From Owenia fusiformis (lineage: Eukaryota > Annelida > Polychaeta > Sabellida > Oweniidae): a DNA stretch of 64,000 bases. Position numbers and translations under genes: made by a program. The stretch lies in NCBI GenBank assembly GCA_903813345.2, contig CAIIXF020000001.1, positions 61,209,885 to 61,273,884 on the forward strand. The letters run 5' to 3'. The notes under the pieces are model-generated. The model had not been told where the DNA came from. It made no database searches and saw only the letters and a list, made by a program, of their open reading frames with translations. Positions 35,701-46,498 of the stretch are shown piece after piece (positions within the stretch are counted from its first letter, which is position 1; each line of letters begins with the position of its first letter).

Positions 35701-36620
35701 TATCTGTTTTATAATATGTGTCTCATATGTTGTATTGTACATGTCCCTCGTGTGTTGTATTGTAATTGTGTCATACATATTGTATTGTACATGTTTTTTA
35801 TAATATATGTCTCATATGTTGTATTGTACATGTGCCTCGTGTGTTGTATTGTACATGTCTCTCACATGTTGTATTGTACATGTGTTTTATAAAATGCTTC
35901 TCAAATGTTGTATTGTACATGTGCCTCGTGTGTTGCATTGTACATGTGTCTCACATGTTGTATTGTACATGTGTTTTATAATATGCGTCTCAAATGTTGT
36001 ATTGTACATGTCCCTCGTGTGTTGCATTGTACACGTGTCTTACATGTTGTATTGTACATGTGTTTTATAATATATGTCTCAAATGTTGTATTGCACATTT
36101 GCCTCGTATGTTGTATTACTTGTGTCTCATGTGTTATATTGTACATGTGTTGCATGTATTGTGTTGTACATGTGTCTTGTGTATTGTATTGTATGTGTGT
36201 CTTTTGTGTTAGATTGAACATGTGTCTCATCATGTGTTGTATTGTACATATATATCTCGTCTTTAATTATACATGTTTGTTGTATTGTAAAAAGGTCTTG
36301 TGTTTGTACTGTCATTGTGTATGGTGTGTTATATTGTACAAAAGCCTCGGGTGTCGTACAGATATCTCGTACGTTGTATTGTACATGTGTCTCATGTGCC
36401 ATATTGTACATGTGTCTCATTTGTTAGATTGTAGATGTGATTCATGTGTTATATTGTATATAAGCCTTGTATGTTTTATTGCACATGTATGTTGTGTAAT
36501 GTTTTGTGCAGGTGTTAATGTTTTGTACAAGTGCATTTCATTGTACATGTTCTTCATTTGTTGTCTGTTAGTGTCTTGAGTCGTTTATGTGTGTCTTGTG
36601 ATGTATTGTATTGCACCTCA
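32770..36620. repeat. 3.9-kb minisatellite, ~25-bp unit with ~250-bp higher-order repeats
   Basis: More than 100 copies of TTGTACATGTGTCTCATGTG + TTGTA and variants (CTTGTGTG, CATATGTT, GAGTCTTATG). Larger duplications are visible: 33811-34060 is repeated almost exactly at 34061-34310, and partly again to ~34620. The unit is not a multiple of 3 and lacks stops, so long frames open on both strands (up to 254 codons), all translating to the same CIVHVSHMLYCT-like string. These are repeat translations, not genes. The array begins ~370 bp after exon N1. Confidence 0.95.
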
Positions 36621-37899
36621 TTATATCGTTCAATTGCATTATGTGTTGGGTGGATTGTGTCTCATAAGTGTATTGTGCGTTTGGTTGTGCATTTGTCTCG
36701 TATAAATTAACCCGTGACAAACCACATGAACCAGTCTAACAACTGATGCGCCGGCTTGTCGGCATATCTCATCTTTAGTTTGTTCTTTTTGTTTTATCAT
36801 ATTCCCCTCTGTTAACATATATGTCTTGTGCATATGTATCCTTGTGCATATGTATCCTTTCGTTTTGGATTGTCACCGTTTCTCGTGTATCTTGGATTGA
36901 TTTTTGAGCGTGTTTGAATGTGCATGTGTTCGTGCTTTGATTTCCCGGGGTTGGATATTACGCTGGTCTGATTTTCATCATTTGTCGTTTTGCCTTGCAC
37001 ATGTGTAAGATTCATACTTGTGAAGTTTGCGACGGGCGCTTGATAGTTTGTGTCTAGTACCCCATTATTATGATGGCATTTGGGCATATGTTAGAAGTTC
37101 AAACGCTTTGAACGTCAAGTCTCAATAAATATAAAAGTTAAGAGGTAAATAGCGCTAGTAAAGCTAGCGTCATGGACTTACATCTCTTTAATAGACTTTT
37201 TCCTTATACCTTTACAACCAGTAAGTTTATATTTCAAAGGGGAGACCTAATCCTCAGGGGGACGTAATTCTAAACCTGCGACGTATATATGTACAAGTTC
37301 TCTCAGAAACGCATCATGGAGGAGTTTTAACCTCTCTACTTCTGGTGACAAAAAGCACATCAAACGCATTTACTTTAGGCTAATCAATCAGTTTGACGTG
37401 TCGAAAAAAGAATATTGTAACAGTTTGGCCTATTTTTGTGGATATACGTGGTAGCGTGGCTAATAATAGGCCCACTGTTTAGTAAACGGTGTTTACTTGG
37501 TGAGTTACACGGCACACGTTAAATGTGCGATTGTCCCTAAAGAATTAAACAGACATATACAATTAAATATAAAATATAAAACAGTATATTGTGGCGTTTA
37601 TAAGCCCAAATAAAGATGTACATTAAATTTCAAGTCTAATTGTAAGAGTGTTACGATTTTAATATCTCTCTCAAAACTCACAACTCAAAAGTCCATATAA
37701 GCTAATATTTATCACTAATAACACAATATCCAGAGTCCATATAAGCTAATAATAATCACTAATAACACAATATCCAGAGTCCATATAAATTGAAGCTGAT
37801 GATCAATATATCACTGTTGTATCTCCAATATTAAAAGTTCATATATGTTGTAATACTTGTACGTCTTGTATTGTACTTGTAACTTGAACCTGAAATAGT
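36621..37899. other. Intron sequence between two tandem arrays
   Basis: No exon recognised. Small repeats only: GTTCAAACGCTTTGAAC palindrome near 37096, GCGCTAGTAAAGCTAGCG near 37151, and a ~55-bp duplication (TATCCAGAGTCCATATAA) near 37730-37790. Confidence 0.4.
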
Positions 37900-39085
37900 A
37901 ATCTCCTGGATCCTCTTCTATGTAGTGTAATATGATTCAAGTTTGATGATGTGAAATCATCTAAGTCAACTATCAGCTCGGTAAATGGCTATCTCCTGGA
38001 TCCTCTTCTCTGGGTTGTAGTGTAATTCAACTTTGAGGATGTAAAATCATCTAAGTCAAACTATTGCTCCGTAAACGTAAATTTTCTGGATCCTCTTCTA
38101 TGTAGTGTAGTATAATTCAGCTTTGATAATGTGAAATCATCAAGTCGACTATCGGCTCAGTAAATGGCAATCTCCTGGATCCTCTTGTGCTGTAGTATAA
38201 TTCAACTTTGATTATGTGAAATAATCTAAGTCAAACTATTGGCTCTGTAAATGGATATCTCCTGGATCCTCCTCTCTGTGTTGTAGTATAGTTCAACTTT
38301 GATTATGTGAAATAATCTAAGTCAAACTATCAAGTCTGGAAACGACTATCTCCTGGATCTTCCTCAATATGTTGAAGTATAATTCAACTTTGATTATGTG
38401 AAATAATCTAAGTCAAACTATTGGCTCTGTAATCCTGGATCCTCCTCTCAGTTGTAGTATAATTCAACTTTGATTATGTGAAATAATCTAAGTCAAACTA
38501 TCAAGTCTGGAAACGACTATCTCCTGGATCCTCCTCAATGTGTTGTAGTATAGTTCAACTTTGATTATGTGAAATAATCCAAGTTAAACTATCAGCTCTG
38601 TGAACGGTTATCACCAGGATCCTCCTCAATGTAGATGTATATTCTAACTTCAATGACACAAGATCATCAAAGTCAAAATATCTCGCTGGATAATCTGCTA
38701 AGTCCTGGAACGTCCTCTCTGTAGATGTATATTCTAACTTCAATAATCCAAGTTAAACTATCAGCTCTGTGAACGGTTATCACCAGGATCCTCCTCAATG
38801 TAGATGTATATTCTAACTTCAATGACACAAGATCATCAAAGTCAAAATATCTCGCTGGATAATCTGCTAAGTCCTGGAACGTCCTCTCTGTAGATGTATA
38901 TTCTAACTTCAATGACCAAAAATCATCAAAGTCAAAATATCTCGTTGAATAATCTGCTAAGTCCTGGAACGTCCTCTCTGTAGATGTATATTCTAACTTC
39001 AATGACCAAAAATCATCAAAGTCAAAATATCTCGTTGAATAAACTGCTAAGTTCCAGAACCTCTTCTCTGTAGATGTATAAGTCA
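37900..39085. repeat. ~90-bp tandem array (CTCCTGGATCCTC / CTAAGTC units)
   Basis: About twelve units. The left part has ATCTCCTGGATCCTC and AAATAATCTAAGTCAAACTA. The right part (38640-39085) has GTAGATGTATATTCTAACTT and ATCATCAAAGTCAAAATATC. On the minus strand the right part is open for 137 codons and repeats a ~30-residue string (FDFDDFWSLKLEYTSTERTF..); the left part shows an equivalent string (FDLDYFT) broken by a stop in most units. So coding is doubtful. Confidence 0.85.
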
Positions 39086-39960
39086 AACTATCACAATCTT
39101 CAAACTACCAAGTCCAAGGACATCTAAAACACGGCATCAACTGTTAAGTCTATGTAGCTTGCTTTCTTCACAATTAAATAATAAGGATACCTACAAATAT
39201 AGCATGCACACAACGACATATGCAAAAATATAACATGTGAAAATATTTGACCTCTAAAATGACTAAGTTCATTTAATGTTAAGTGATACTGATATTAAAA
39301 TATTCTAAGTTCAATATTTCTCTTTCCAAAAACAACAAAGTCCAAAATAATGTTTCATCAAATATTGACTAAGTTAATTTCATGCTAAGTTATACTGATG
39401 TTAAAATATTCTAAGTTAAATATTTCTATCTCCAAAAACAACAAAGTCCAAAATAATGTTTCACCAAATACTGACTAAGTCCAATAATGTTGTAAATCGT
39501 CTAAGTTCCTTGATGCTCAAAACAGCTTAAGTTTTTCAAACACAAGTTATGTCAGCATTTCCTCTCAGTCTATGAAGGCTGGACAATACGTCTAATGATT
39601 TGCGCTGGGGATAGCTTCACCCTGTCGAAGTTTTGTCCAGTCTTGTAGATCTCCCTTACTTCCAGTGCGGTAAATAAACTAAGTTCCTCTCACTTAGCTA
39701 CATCAAAGTTTCCCAAAAATCCAAGTTCCAAAATAAACCTAAGTTTCGCACACTTAGTTTCCTCAATCTGCCCTTGTATACTGCAAACGTATAGCTTGGC
39801 TCATCAGATGTATTCTACTAAGGTACAGCTTCTATCTTCATGTGTATACTGCAAACGTATAGCTTCAACTCCACAAAATCGACTAAGTTCTATAAAACTT
39901 AGAAGATTTTAGCTGTTTCCCGAAATTCCGCTCTAGAGGTCCTTCCTCGACAACATCTGG
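39086..39960. repeat. Irregular CTAAGT(T/C)-rich tract
   Basis: CTAAGTT or CTAAGTC (ACTTAG on the minus strand) recurs every 20-60 bases and continues the motif of the adjacent 90-bp array. Two larger duplications: ~115 bp (39290-39400 vs 39395-39480) and TGTATACTGCAAACGTATAG (39776 and 39842). Confidence 0.65.
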
Positions 39961-39966
39961 CATCGC

Positions 39967-40015
39967 ACTGACGAGCCTTCAACAACGAGATACTTATATA
40001 GGCCCGATGACGTCA
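39967..40015 (-). promoter_or_regulatory. Core promoter on the minus strand: CRE + TATA + initiator
   Basis: Read on the minus strand: TGACGTCA (40015-40008), TATATAAG (40000-39993), then TCAGT (39971-39967). The A of TCAGT lies 31 bases downstream of the first T of the TATA box, the textbook spacing. A transcript would run left through the CTAAGT-rich tract and the 90-bp array, antisense to the claudin-like locus. Start-site use is predicted, not shown. Confidence 0.6.
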
Positions 40016-40772
40016 TCGATTTTCGTACAAGATTTCAACTGTGAATTACAGCTTATTTACGCCATATTTCGCTTCAATATTGATCATACAGCAAGATTAT
40101 AATATTGACTCAAGAAATATAACAGTAATTAATCACTATTTAGTCTAATTTTACTTCGATTCCATCGAATCAAAACCAGGAAGTAAAATAATACAGGTGT
40201 CATGTTAGACTACCGATCAACTTCAAATTAGACTGCCAGATAAGACTGCCCGATCAACATAAACAAAATCGTGATCAAATAAATAAAACATGTGAACTAT
40301 TTCACCTCTGTAAGTACAACCTAAGTGCTGCAAATGATACTACATTTATAAATCTTAATAATCTCAATGGGAAATTACTTTCCAAGTGTAATAATTACCT
40401 AATGTACAAAAATACAGCACTTTATCAAAAATCAAAAATTTTACATTTTAAAATTTCGTTACAATATAATAGATCATGTTTCTGGAGTTGTCGTGAATTG
40501 CTAAAAACGAATCATTGCATTGTGCCACATTTCTTTGATTGTACGCAGGATTAGGCTAGGTGTGAAAGTTGGGTTGTTGGATTGTGCTTCTAGGTCTAAC
40601 AAAAACTATATTATATATGTTGAATTGAACCTGTGTGAATAGGTTATCAGAGTTTGTTTCTGGAAATGATAAGTGCTCTTAAACTTTGAATAAAATGGGG
40701 GATAAAGGTCCATGCGCGATTTAATGATATCATTCACCGATGGAGATCGAGACCATCGATTTAAAATAGATT

Positions 40773-41093
40773 AGATGCAAGTAGAAATAATCTTGATTTA
40801 CCCCATTAAAAATTCAGCCAAACTGATGCCTTATTTGAAATCTACATGTAAAGTTTTGAAAAGAGTTTATCAACTTTGAAAATTTAATTTTCTTTGAAAA
40901 TGTGATTTCTAGGTCGGGGAGATTCCCATAGACTCCATGTTGTAAAATCACAAAAAGTGAAAACCTTTACTTTTGTTGGGCGGATAATATTTTCTTTTAC
41001 TAACTGGATGATATTTTTTATCTGTACAACTATCATATACATAAGGGTTATATGAAAAGTGAATCGTTAAAACTGATACCCTGCCATGTTATT
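40773..41093 (-). mobile_element. ~400-bp MITE family, copy 3 (inverted, truncated)
   Basis: Starts AGATGCAAGTAGAAAT and ends TACCCTGCCATGTTATT, the complement of copies at 10630 and 12660. It lacks ~50 bp at the far end, including the CCAGTTTCGCCACC block. Confidence 0.75.
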
Positions 41094-41573
41094 GAGTTGG
41101 ATTGTCCTCACCTGGAAATGTTTCATTTTTGCATTGTGCTTTGATCATTGAACCTTGAAAAGTGTTTTATACAAAGTATACCAATAAGTTTAAGCATTTC
41201 TGAACTCAAATGCTTTTCTCTTGGAGGCTAGATAAGCAAAATGTACTGCTTGGTTGTCAATGGGCTCTATAATTGATATAAGTGTACACGTACATTGTGA
41301 TATTGTGAGTCCAAGGTATATTGTAGGTTGTCCTGAAACATCAGTTTTCAACAGCTAATTTGGAATTGAATTATTCTTTTGACTATTAATTGAGTCGTAT
41401 TTGTCATTTGTGGCTCAATTGATGATAAACATCATCGCTTTGGTTGTTCCCTATCGAATGCCAATGGGTTTCGTATTACATCGAATCCCCGGGGATTTTT
41501 ACCTGTACAGGTGAGTTTACCTGGAATTGGATGTGGCGTGTCATGACCTAAATTTCAAAAAAGTAAATTCAAG
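41094..41573. other. Upstream flank of first exon N2
   Basis: No repeat or exon recognised. Likely 5' UTR/promoter for N2 if that exon has its own start. Confidence 0.3.
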
Positions 41574-41850
41574 ATGGTGTCTAAAAAGTTGGAAAAGATT
41601 TACACAATTTGGGGCAAAATAGGCCTATTCTGTGGCCTATTTGGTGTAGTTCTTACCATTGTTGCATTTGTCAGTGGACATTGGTTTGAGGCAGAAAAGG
41701 ATTCAGACTCTCATTTCAAGCGATTAGGCCTTTGGGAGGCTTGTTTTGATGGATACCATCACCCAGCAAATTATGTGGGAAAAGTTCATCGAGGATGCTG
41801 GTGGATTCTTCACGTTGAATACTGGTACATCAGAAGTTGGCTCTTACCTT
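41574..41850 (+). CDS. Claudin-like first exon N2 (TM1 + extracellular loop 1)
   Basis: ATG in CAAGATGG context. Basic start (MVSKKLEKIY), TM1 (about residues 15-35, GLFCGLFGVVLTIVAFVSG), then HWFEAEKDSDSHF, LGLWEACFDGYHHP, HRGCWWIL and EYWYIRSWLLP. Same W/GLW/C/C framework as N1 and N3, with different exposed residues. Ends phase 1 at TTACCTT|GTAAGT; joining M gives S-WFISVQ. It is 9.2 kb after N1 and 3.7 kb before N3. Confidence 0.85.
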
Positions 41851-42189
41851 GTAAGTTCAATTATATTTTCAAATAGATTTTCAATAACTGTGTCAGAATT
41901 ATTTGTTTTCTGTCTTTCAGATAACTGATAAAAGTTTGTTGGACATTGTTTTTGTGAATTTTTGTGGTTTCAGTTGAGATTTGGCACTCAGGATTAGAGA
42001 ATAACTAATATTGTATGTTTCCGTTCCATCATTTTCTATGTTATCATATCATACAGGTCCGCCAGAAGACTTTTCAAAGGGATTTGTGTTGTGGCGACTT
42101 TGGTTGGTTGGTTGGTTATATCCTTTTGCATTGATGGGCTGTATCAGTGACACTCCAGCTTTAGGGCAATGTTTATATATGCAAAGTGT

Positions 42190-42290
42190 CATCAGTACTG
42201 GGAGCTAGGGGGTCTGGGTCTGGATCATGCCCCCAGAAAATTTTTGGAATTCAGACCATTTCCGATGCCCCGTCTGGTCCATTCTGAACA
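42190..42290. mobile_element. Transposon fragment (ATGCCCCCAGAAAATTTT family)
   Basis: Contains GGGGGTCTGGGTCTGGATCA, ATGCCCCCAGAAAATTTTTG and CCATTCTGAACATATCT. The same string order occurs at 59750-59820 (GGGGGTATGCCCCCAGAAAA .. GCATTCTGAACATATCT), so both are pieces of one dispersed family. Confidence 0.6.
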
Positions 42291-42433
42291 TATCTGTTAT
42301 TCTCATCCTCTCATCATCATCATCATCATCAGTATTAAGACTAGTTGGTTACTCCAGTTATTAGTCTCATCTGTTCAAACATAGTTTAGATCTGAGCTTT
42401 AGTACAACTTTAAGGACAAAAAAGGGGGGAAAC

Positions 42434-42590
42434 CTATAGCCAGTAGTGTTGATACACCCAGTGTCTGTCCAGAGCTGTCTTGAAGACATCCAGATTTTCT
42501 GCCTGTGCCACTTCTGTAGGGAGACTGTTCCAATCATTAATGATGCGTTGACTGAATGTGTTTTTCCTTACATCTAGTCTGGACCTAGGA
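42434..42590 (-). pseudogene. LINE (non-LTR retrotransposon) reverse-transcriptase C-terminal fragment
   Basis: The minus-strand translation contains RSRLDVRKNTFSQRIIN, DWNSLPTEVAQAENLDVF and KTALDRHWVYQHYW followed by TAG. This is the well-known C-terminal end of LINE polymerase proteins (R.F.FS.R..N.WN.LP..V). It is open over ~50 codons with no upstream polymerase, so it is a 5'-truncated copy. An ATC microsatellite lies just beyond its 3' side at 42308-42330. Intronic between N2 and N3. Confidence 0.8.
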
Positions 42591-42840
42591 TATCAGATTG
42601 TGTTATTCTCTTGATAATCTTTTTTTCAAGTAGATTTTGACCAATGATTATGTCACCTTATTCAAAAGGTTTTTATTCATGTCATATTATTCAAGTGGAA
42701 TTGTATGTATCACAACACTGTGAGAGTTATGTTCATGTCACATTATTATTCCAAAGCTGATGTTCATGTCATTTTATTCATTCGAATATGACTGTATTCA
42801 TGCCTTCTATAAACTGTGAACAAAGTCAACATTTCACCCA

Positions 42841-43016
42841 GGGTATATTCGCCAACAATACCCCTGATAATACGAGTAATATGTGACGTCATAAATGCGG
42901 GCCATAGTAATGACGGACCATAATGAATATTCGAAACATTTTGGTGAATTTTCGTGTTCGAATCTTAATATAGACCTCAGAGTACTATGTAGGTGTAATA
43001 TCGGCGAATATACCCC
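42841..43016. mobile_element. Small TIR element
   Basis: GGGTATATTCGCC at the left and GGCGAATATACCC at the right form a 13-bp perfect inverted repeat enclosing ~175 bp. A second partial inverted pair (GGCTAGGCA / TGCCTAGCC) follows at 43021-43096. Confidence 0.65.
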
Positions 43017-43149
43017 TTAGGGCTAGGCATTAAAGCTTTCGCATCCCTCACTCCCTTCGGCCATTCAGGTTACAGAAAACGTTTGTGCCTAGCCATGCGG
43101 AGTGTATTAAATGATATTACCCCTGCTCTTTGGTCTATATTTCTTTCGT

Positions 43150-44420
43150 TCTTGGTTTTGTTAGTTCATGTCACATTATTCAAAGAATGATGGTCATGTC
43201 ATATTATTTCAAAAAGTGTTGATCGGGTCATAATATTCAAAGGTTATGGGTTATGTCACATTATTGAAAAGGTTTTGTCTGTCACATTATTTAATGGATG
43301 TTGTTGTGCTGTCATATTCAAAGGATATTGCATTGCTCATGTGTTTTCACATCCAAACCATATTGTTCATTGTCACATTATTCAAAGGATCTAGTTCACC
43401 ATGTCATATTATTAAAAACAATGTTGATTTGGTCACATTAAAGAGGGAATCAGATCTACCGAGCAGCCTAACAAAAGATTGTTTCAATTTTCGAAAATAT
43501 CTGGCTTATGTCATTCTTTGTCACATCTTTTATATTTCAGGAAAACTTTAAAATTTTTACTATAATGTATTATTTTTCTTTAAGAATTGTCGCCATTCTT
43601 ATTATTTGGGAGAATTTAAACATTTTTCACCCATTTTTGCACATTGCAATCCATAACTTCACCAATTTATAACATATCATGAATATTTTGGGAGATATTG
43701 TATTTGCAATTGTAAGGAATAGATTGGTAGATCAATTGTACATGTTGCTTGTAATTTTGTCACCCCTCTGATTCTGTCTCTAATAATCAAAGCCTCTGGT
43801 TTATGTCACATTATTTAAAATATATTGTTTCTGTCTAGTATTCAACAGATATTTTTCATGTCACATTATTCTATTGATATTGTTCATGTGTTGTCACATT
43901 ATTCAAACAATATTGTTCATTGTCACATTGTTCAAATGCTATGATTCATGTCACATTACTCAAAGTATATTTTCCATGTCACATTACTAGTGATAGTGTT
44001 GTTACATTATTCTAACATATTGTTCATTGTCTCATTAGTCAGAGGATATTTTTCTCAAGATTTTTTATTCGGTCACATTATCAAAAGGATATGGCTCATG
44101 TCACATTATTGAAAGAATATTGTTTGTGTCATATTATTGGAAATTAGTGATGGCCATGCATGTCACATTATTTAAAGGACATTGTTTCTGTCATGTTATT
44201 TAAAGAATATTGTTTGTGTCATATTGTAGGAAAATGTTGATTTGGTCATATTATTCAAATGGCTGTGATGGTGATGCATGTCACATTATTTAAAGGATGT
44301 GGTTTCTGTCATGTTATTTAAAGGATATTGTTCATGTCACATTATTCAAACAATGTTGTTCATATGTCACATTATTCAAATGATATTGGTCGTATCATAT
44401 TTTTTCCAAGAATGCTGTTC
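43150..44420. repeat. ~28-bp minisatellite (TGTCACATTATTCAAA)
   Basis: About 35 degenerate copies of a unit like TGTCACATTATTCAAAGGAT + ATTGTTCA, with a non-repetitive gap at ~43540-43800. Scattered single units start at about 42690. It lies in the intron between N2 and N3. Confidence 0.9.
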
Positions 44421-45567
44421 CATTTCACAATGGGTAATAGTTCAAATACATGGTTTTATTATTAATAGACATAATTCAACCAATAAAGGTCTCAAAATAA
44501 ATAACAACTTTTGAATTGGTCATCTTACTGTGTTACGGTTGAGATTTCTGCCGCAGTGATATGTTGGAGACTAGCAGTGTCATCGGATATTGGGAAAAGA
44601 GTAGATAAGTGCATCAAAACCAAAATATCAAGAATGAACAAAAATATTGTCCTGTTGAATGACTCACAGCTTAAGGTGTAAAAAGGTTGCCAAATAGAAT
44701 TCAAATTGTTAGAAACTTATTCTAATATGAACATTTGTATATTTGAAATGAGGCAAGTACTTGGTGTCATTTGAATTTGTTTAGTAACATGACTCTAGAT
44801 TGTGGATTTTGAATGTGGAAGTGTCATAAAATGAAACCTGGGCCTTAAAAAATTATGTGGTTGCTCACATCATCAGTTAGGAATTTGAACTACTTTGTTG
44901 AGGGGTAGTGAGATCATAACCTGGCATGACCTGATCATTTGAAAAACAATAATTTATGTTTATCCAGTTATTTTAACTAAATTCATTATGGTAATGTAAA
45001 TCGAAATAAAATAAGTCACATACATAAATCAACCAGAAACTAAGATTATTTTGTTTTTAACTTGATATTGATAATTGTCTCCCAATATTGTTTCATCATG
45101 ATTTCTCCTTAAGTTTATAACTAAATAAAATTCAAAATAAACAAGAGATAGGAGAACTCAACCGTTAATCAATCATGAAAAACTAAAAGTTTTAGGAAAC
45201 AAGTTATTGATTAATGAATTGTTATCATTTTGTAAACATGACTCAAATGTGATTCACTTATTACTAAAGAAATGCTATCACCCCTTCAGGTGAAAATATG
45301 AACCATTCCATAATGCTCTTCTTTTGAGCGCATTTACTCCTTACCTAAATAGTTATATCATTTTCTATCACATAAGCAACTTGTCATTTGTTTATTATAT
45401 TTCTACCAGTTTTTAATTAGTCAATTCAATACCTTTATTTAGCACAAGTATCTAGTATTTGTATTAAGAAATTGATTCTAGAAATCAAAAATAGATTATT
45501 TCGGGGCGGCTGGTTTGCAATTGGAACAGCATACCTGTTCAATTTTAATTCAAAACATCTAGGCAAG
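44421..45567. other. Upstream flank of first exon N3
   Basis: AT-rich, no exon or repeat recognised. The reading frame of N3 stays open upstream to ~45472, but the ATG at 45568 (GCAAGATGGCC) is the better start because it puts TM1 at the N-terminus as in N1 and N2. Confidence 0.35.
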
Positions 45568-45823
45568 ATGGCCACCAGCGCCGTCTTTCTAGCAGGAATC
45601 GTTTGCAGCTTTTGTTCATTACTGTGTTGTATAATAGCGTTTTGCTCACCGTATTGGTTTCAATCATGGCCAAGAGTACACAGTGAATTCAAAAGAATTG
45701 GACTTTGGGAGGCTTGTTTTGCCGGATTTATTCACCCAAGAGATGAATTAGGAAAAGCCTATCATGGCTGTTGGTGGACCTTCTCAAAAGAATACTGGAA
45801 TATCAGGGATTGGTTACTTCCCC
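45568..45823 (+). CDS. Claudin-like first exon N3 (TM1 + extracellular loop 1)
   Basis: Starts MATSAVFLAG; TM1 about residues 6-28 (IVCSFCSLLCCIIAFC), then PYWFQSWPRVHSEF, IGLWEACFAGFIHP, YHGCWWTF and EYWNIRDWLLP. The W/GLW/C/C framework is intact. Ends phase 1 at CCCC|GTGAGT; joins M as P-WFISVQ. It is only 0.5 kb from M, so N3-M is the nearest pair. Confidence 0.88.
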
Positions 45824-46345
45824 GTGAGTAAAGGAGGAAATAAGGATCAGTTGTACTCGTGGTTTATGATTGTTTGAGATGAGGATCTTTAGTTTTGAGG
45901 AGATTGTTGTTGAATTTTCACCTGGAGGGAAAAACAAAATGGCTGCCATTTGACCTACTTTCAATGAAAACTCACCTGTTGATTAGAAACATTCAATTTG
46001 TTTATTTCATTTTGATATTAAAAATAATAGAGGATTCAAAATGTTATAATATATCAAGTTAAGAATGTAAATCATCTTCATATTACTTTCAAAAACTTAT
46101 GTAAATGAATTTGATGTGTTCACTGGAATAACTTTTTTTGAACCAGGAAATGATGTTGAAACCAGCAATTTTTCATTCCAAATTTCAAAAAATGTCAGAC
46201 TAGAGGATATAGTCAAAATTAAATGTACTTCAAATTTTTGAAATATTTCATACTTCTTCAAATACAGAAAACACATCATATTCACTATTTTCTACTTTTG
46301 TTTCTAACTCAAACTTATAATTTTCTTCCCGTTTGTGTCTTTCAG

Positions 46346-46498
46346 CCTGGTTTATCTCCGTACAAGTGATGGTGACAGGAACTTTGATCTGCCAACTGGT
46401 CGGAGCAATATTATTAGTAGCGTATTTCCTCAGATGTTGCCGACCACAGACGGAAGCTTTTGCTCTGTTTGTTTCCGCTGGGCTCCAGTTTGTATGTG
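46346..46498 (+). CDS. Claudin-like common middle exon M (TM2 and start of TM3)
   Basis: 153 bases, phase 1 to phase 1, acceptor GTGTCTTTCAG and donor TGTG|GTGAGT. Encodes WFISVQVMVTGTLICQLVGA and ILLVAYF (TM2), a short cytoplasmic turn RCCRPQTE, then AFALFVSAGLQFVC, which starts TM3. The remainder of TM3 comes from whichever C exon follows. It is the only exon of this type I can find, although three N and three C exons exist. Confidence 0.85.

Noticed and set aside
32644-36579. Long open frames (up to 254 codons) rich in Cys, Leu, Tyr and Val on the plus strand and Thr/His/Asn on the minus strand
   Set aside because: They are translations of the stop-free 25-bp minisatellite; all frames give the same periodic string and no start or splice context supports a gene.
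38555-39086. 137-codon minus-strand frame of the 90-bp array as a protein gene
   Set aside because: Adjacent units of the same array carry in-frame stops and no flanking exons are visible. Kept only as a finding.
42011-42384. Open frames after exon N2 as a further claudin-like exon
   Set aside because: No TM2/TM3 resemblance to exon M; the 3' part is a transposon fragment and a microsatellite.
43150-44420. Regular repeats as a CRISPR array
   Set aside because: The ~28-bp units are degenerate and directly contiguous without unique spacers, in a clearly eukaryotic context.
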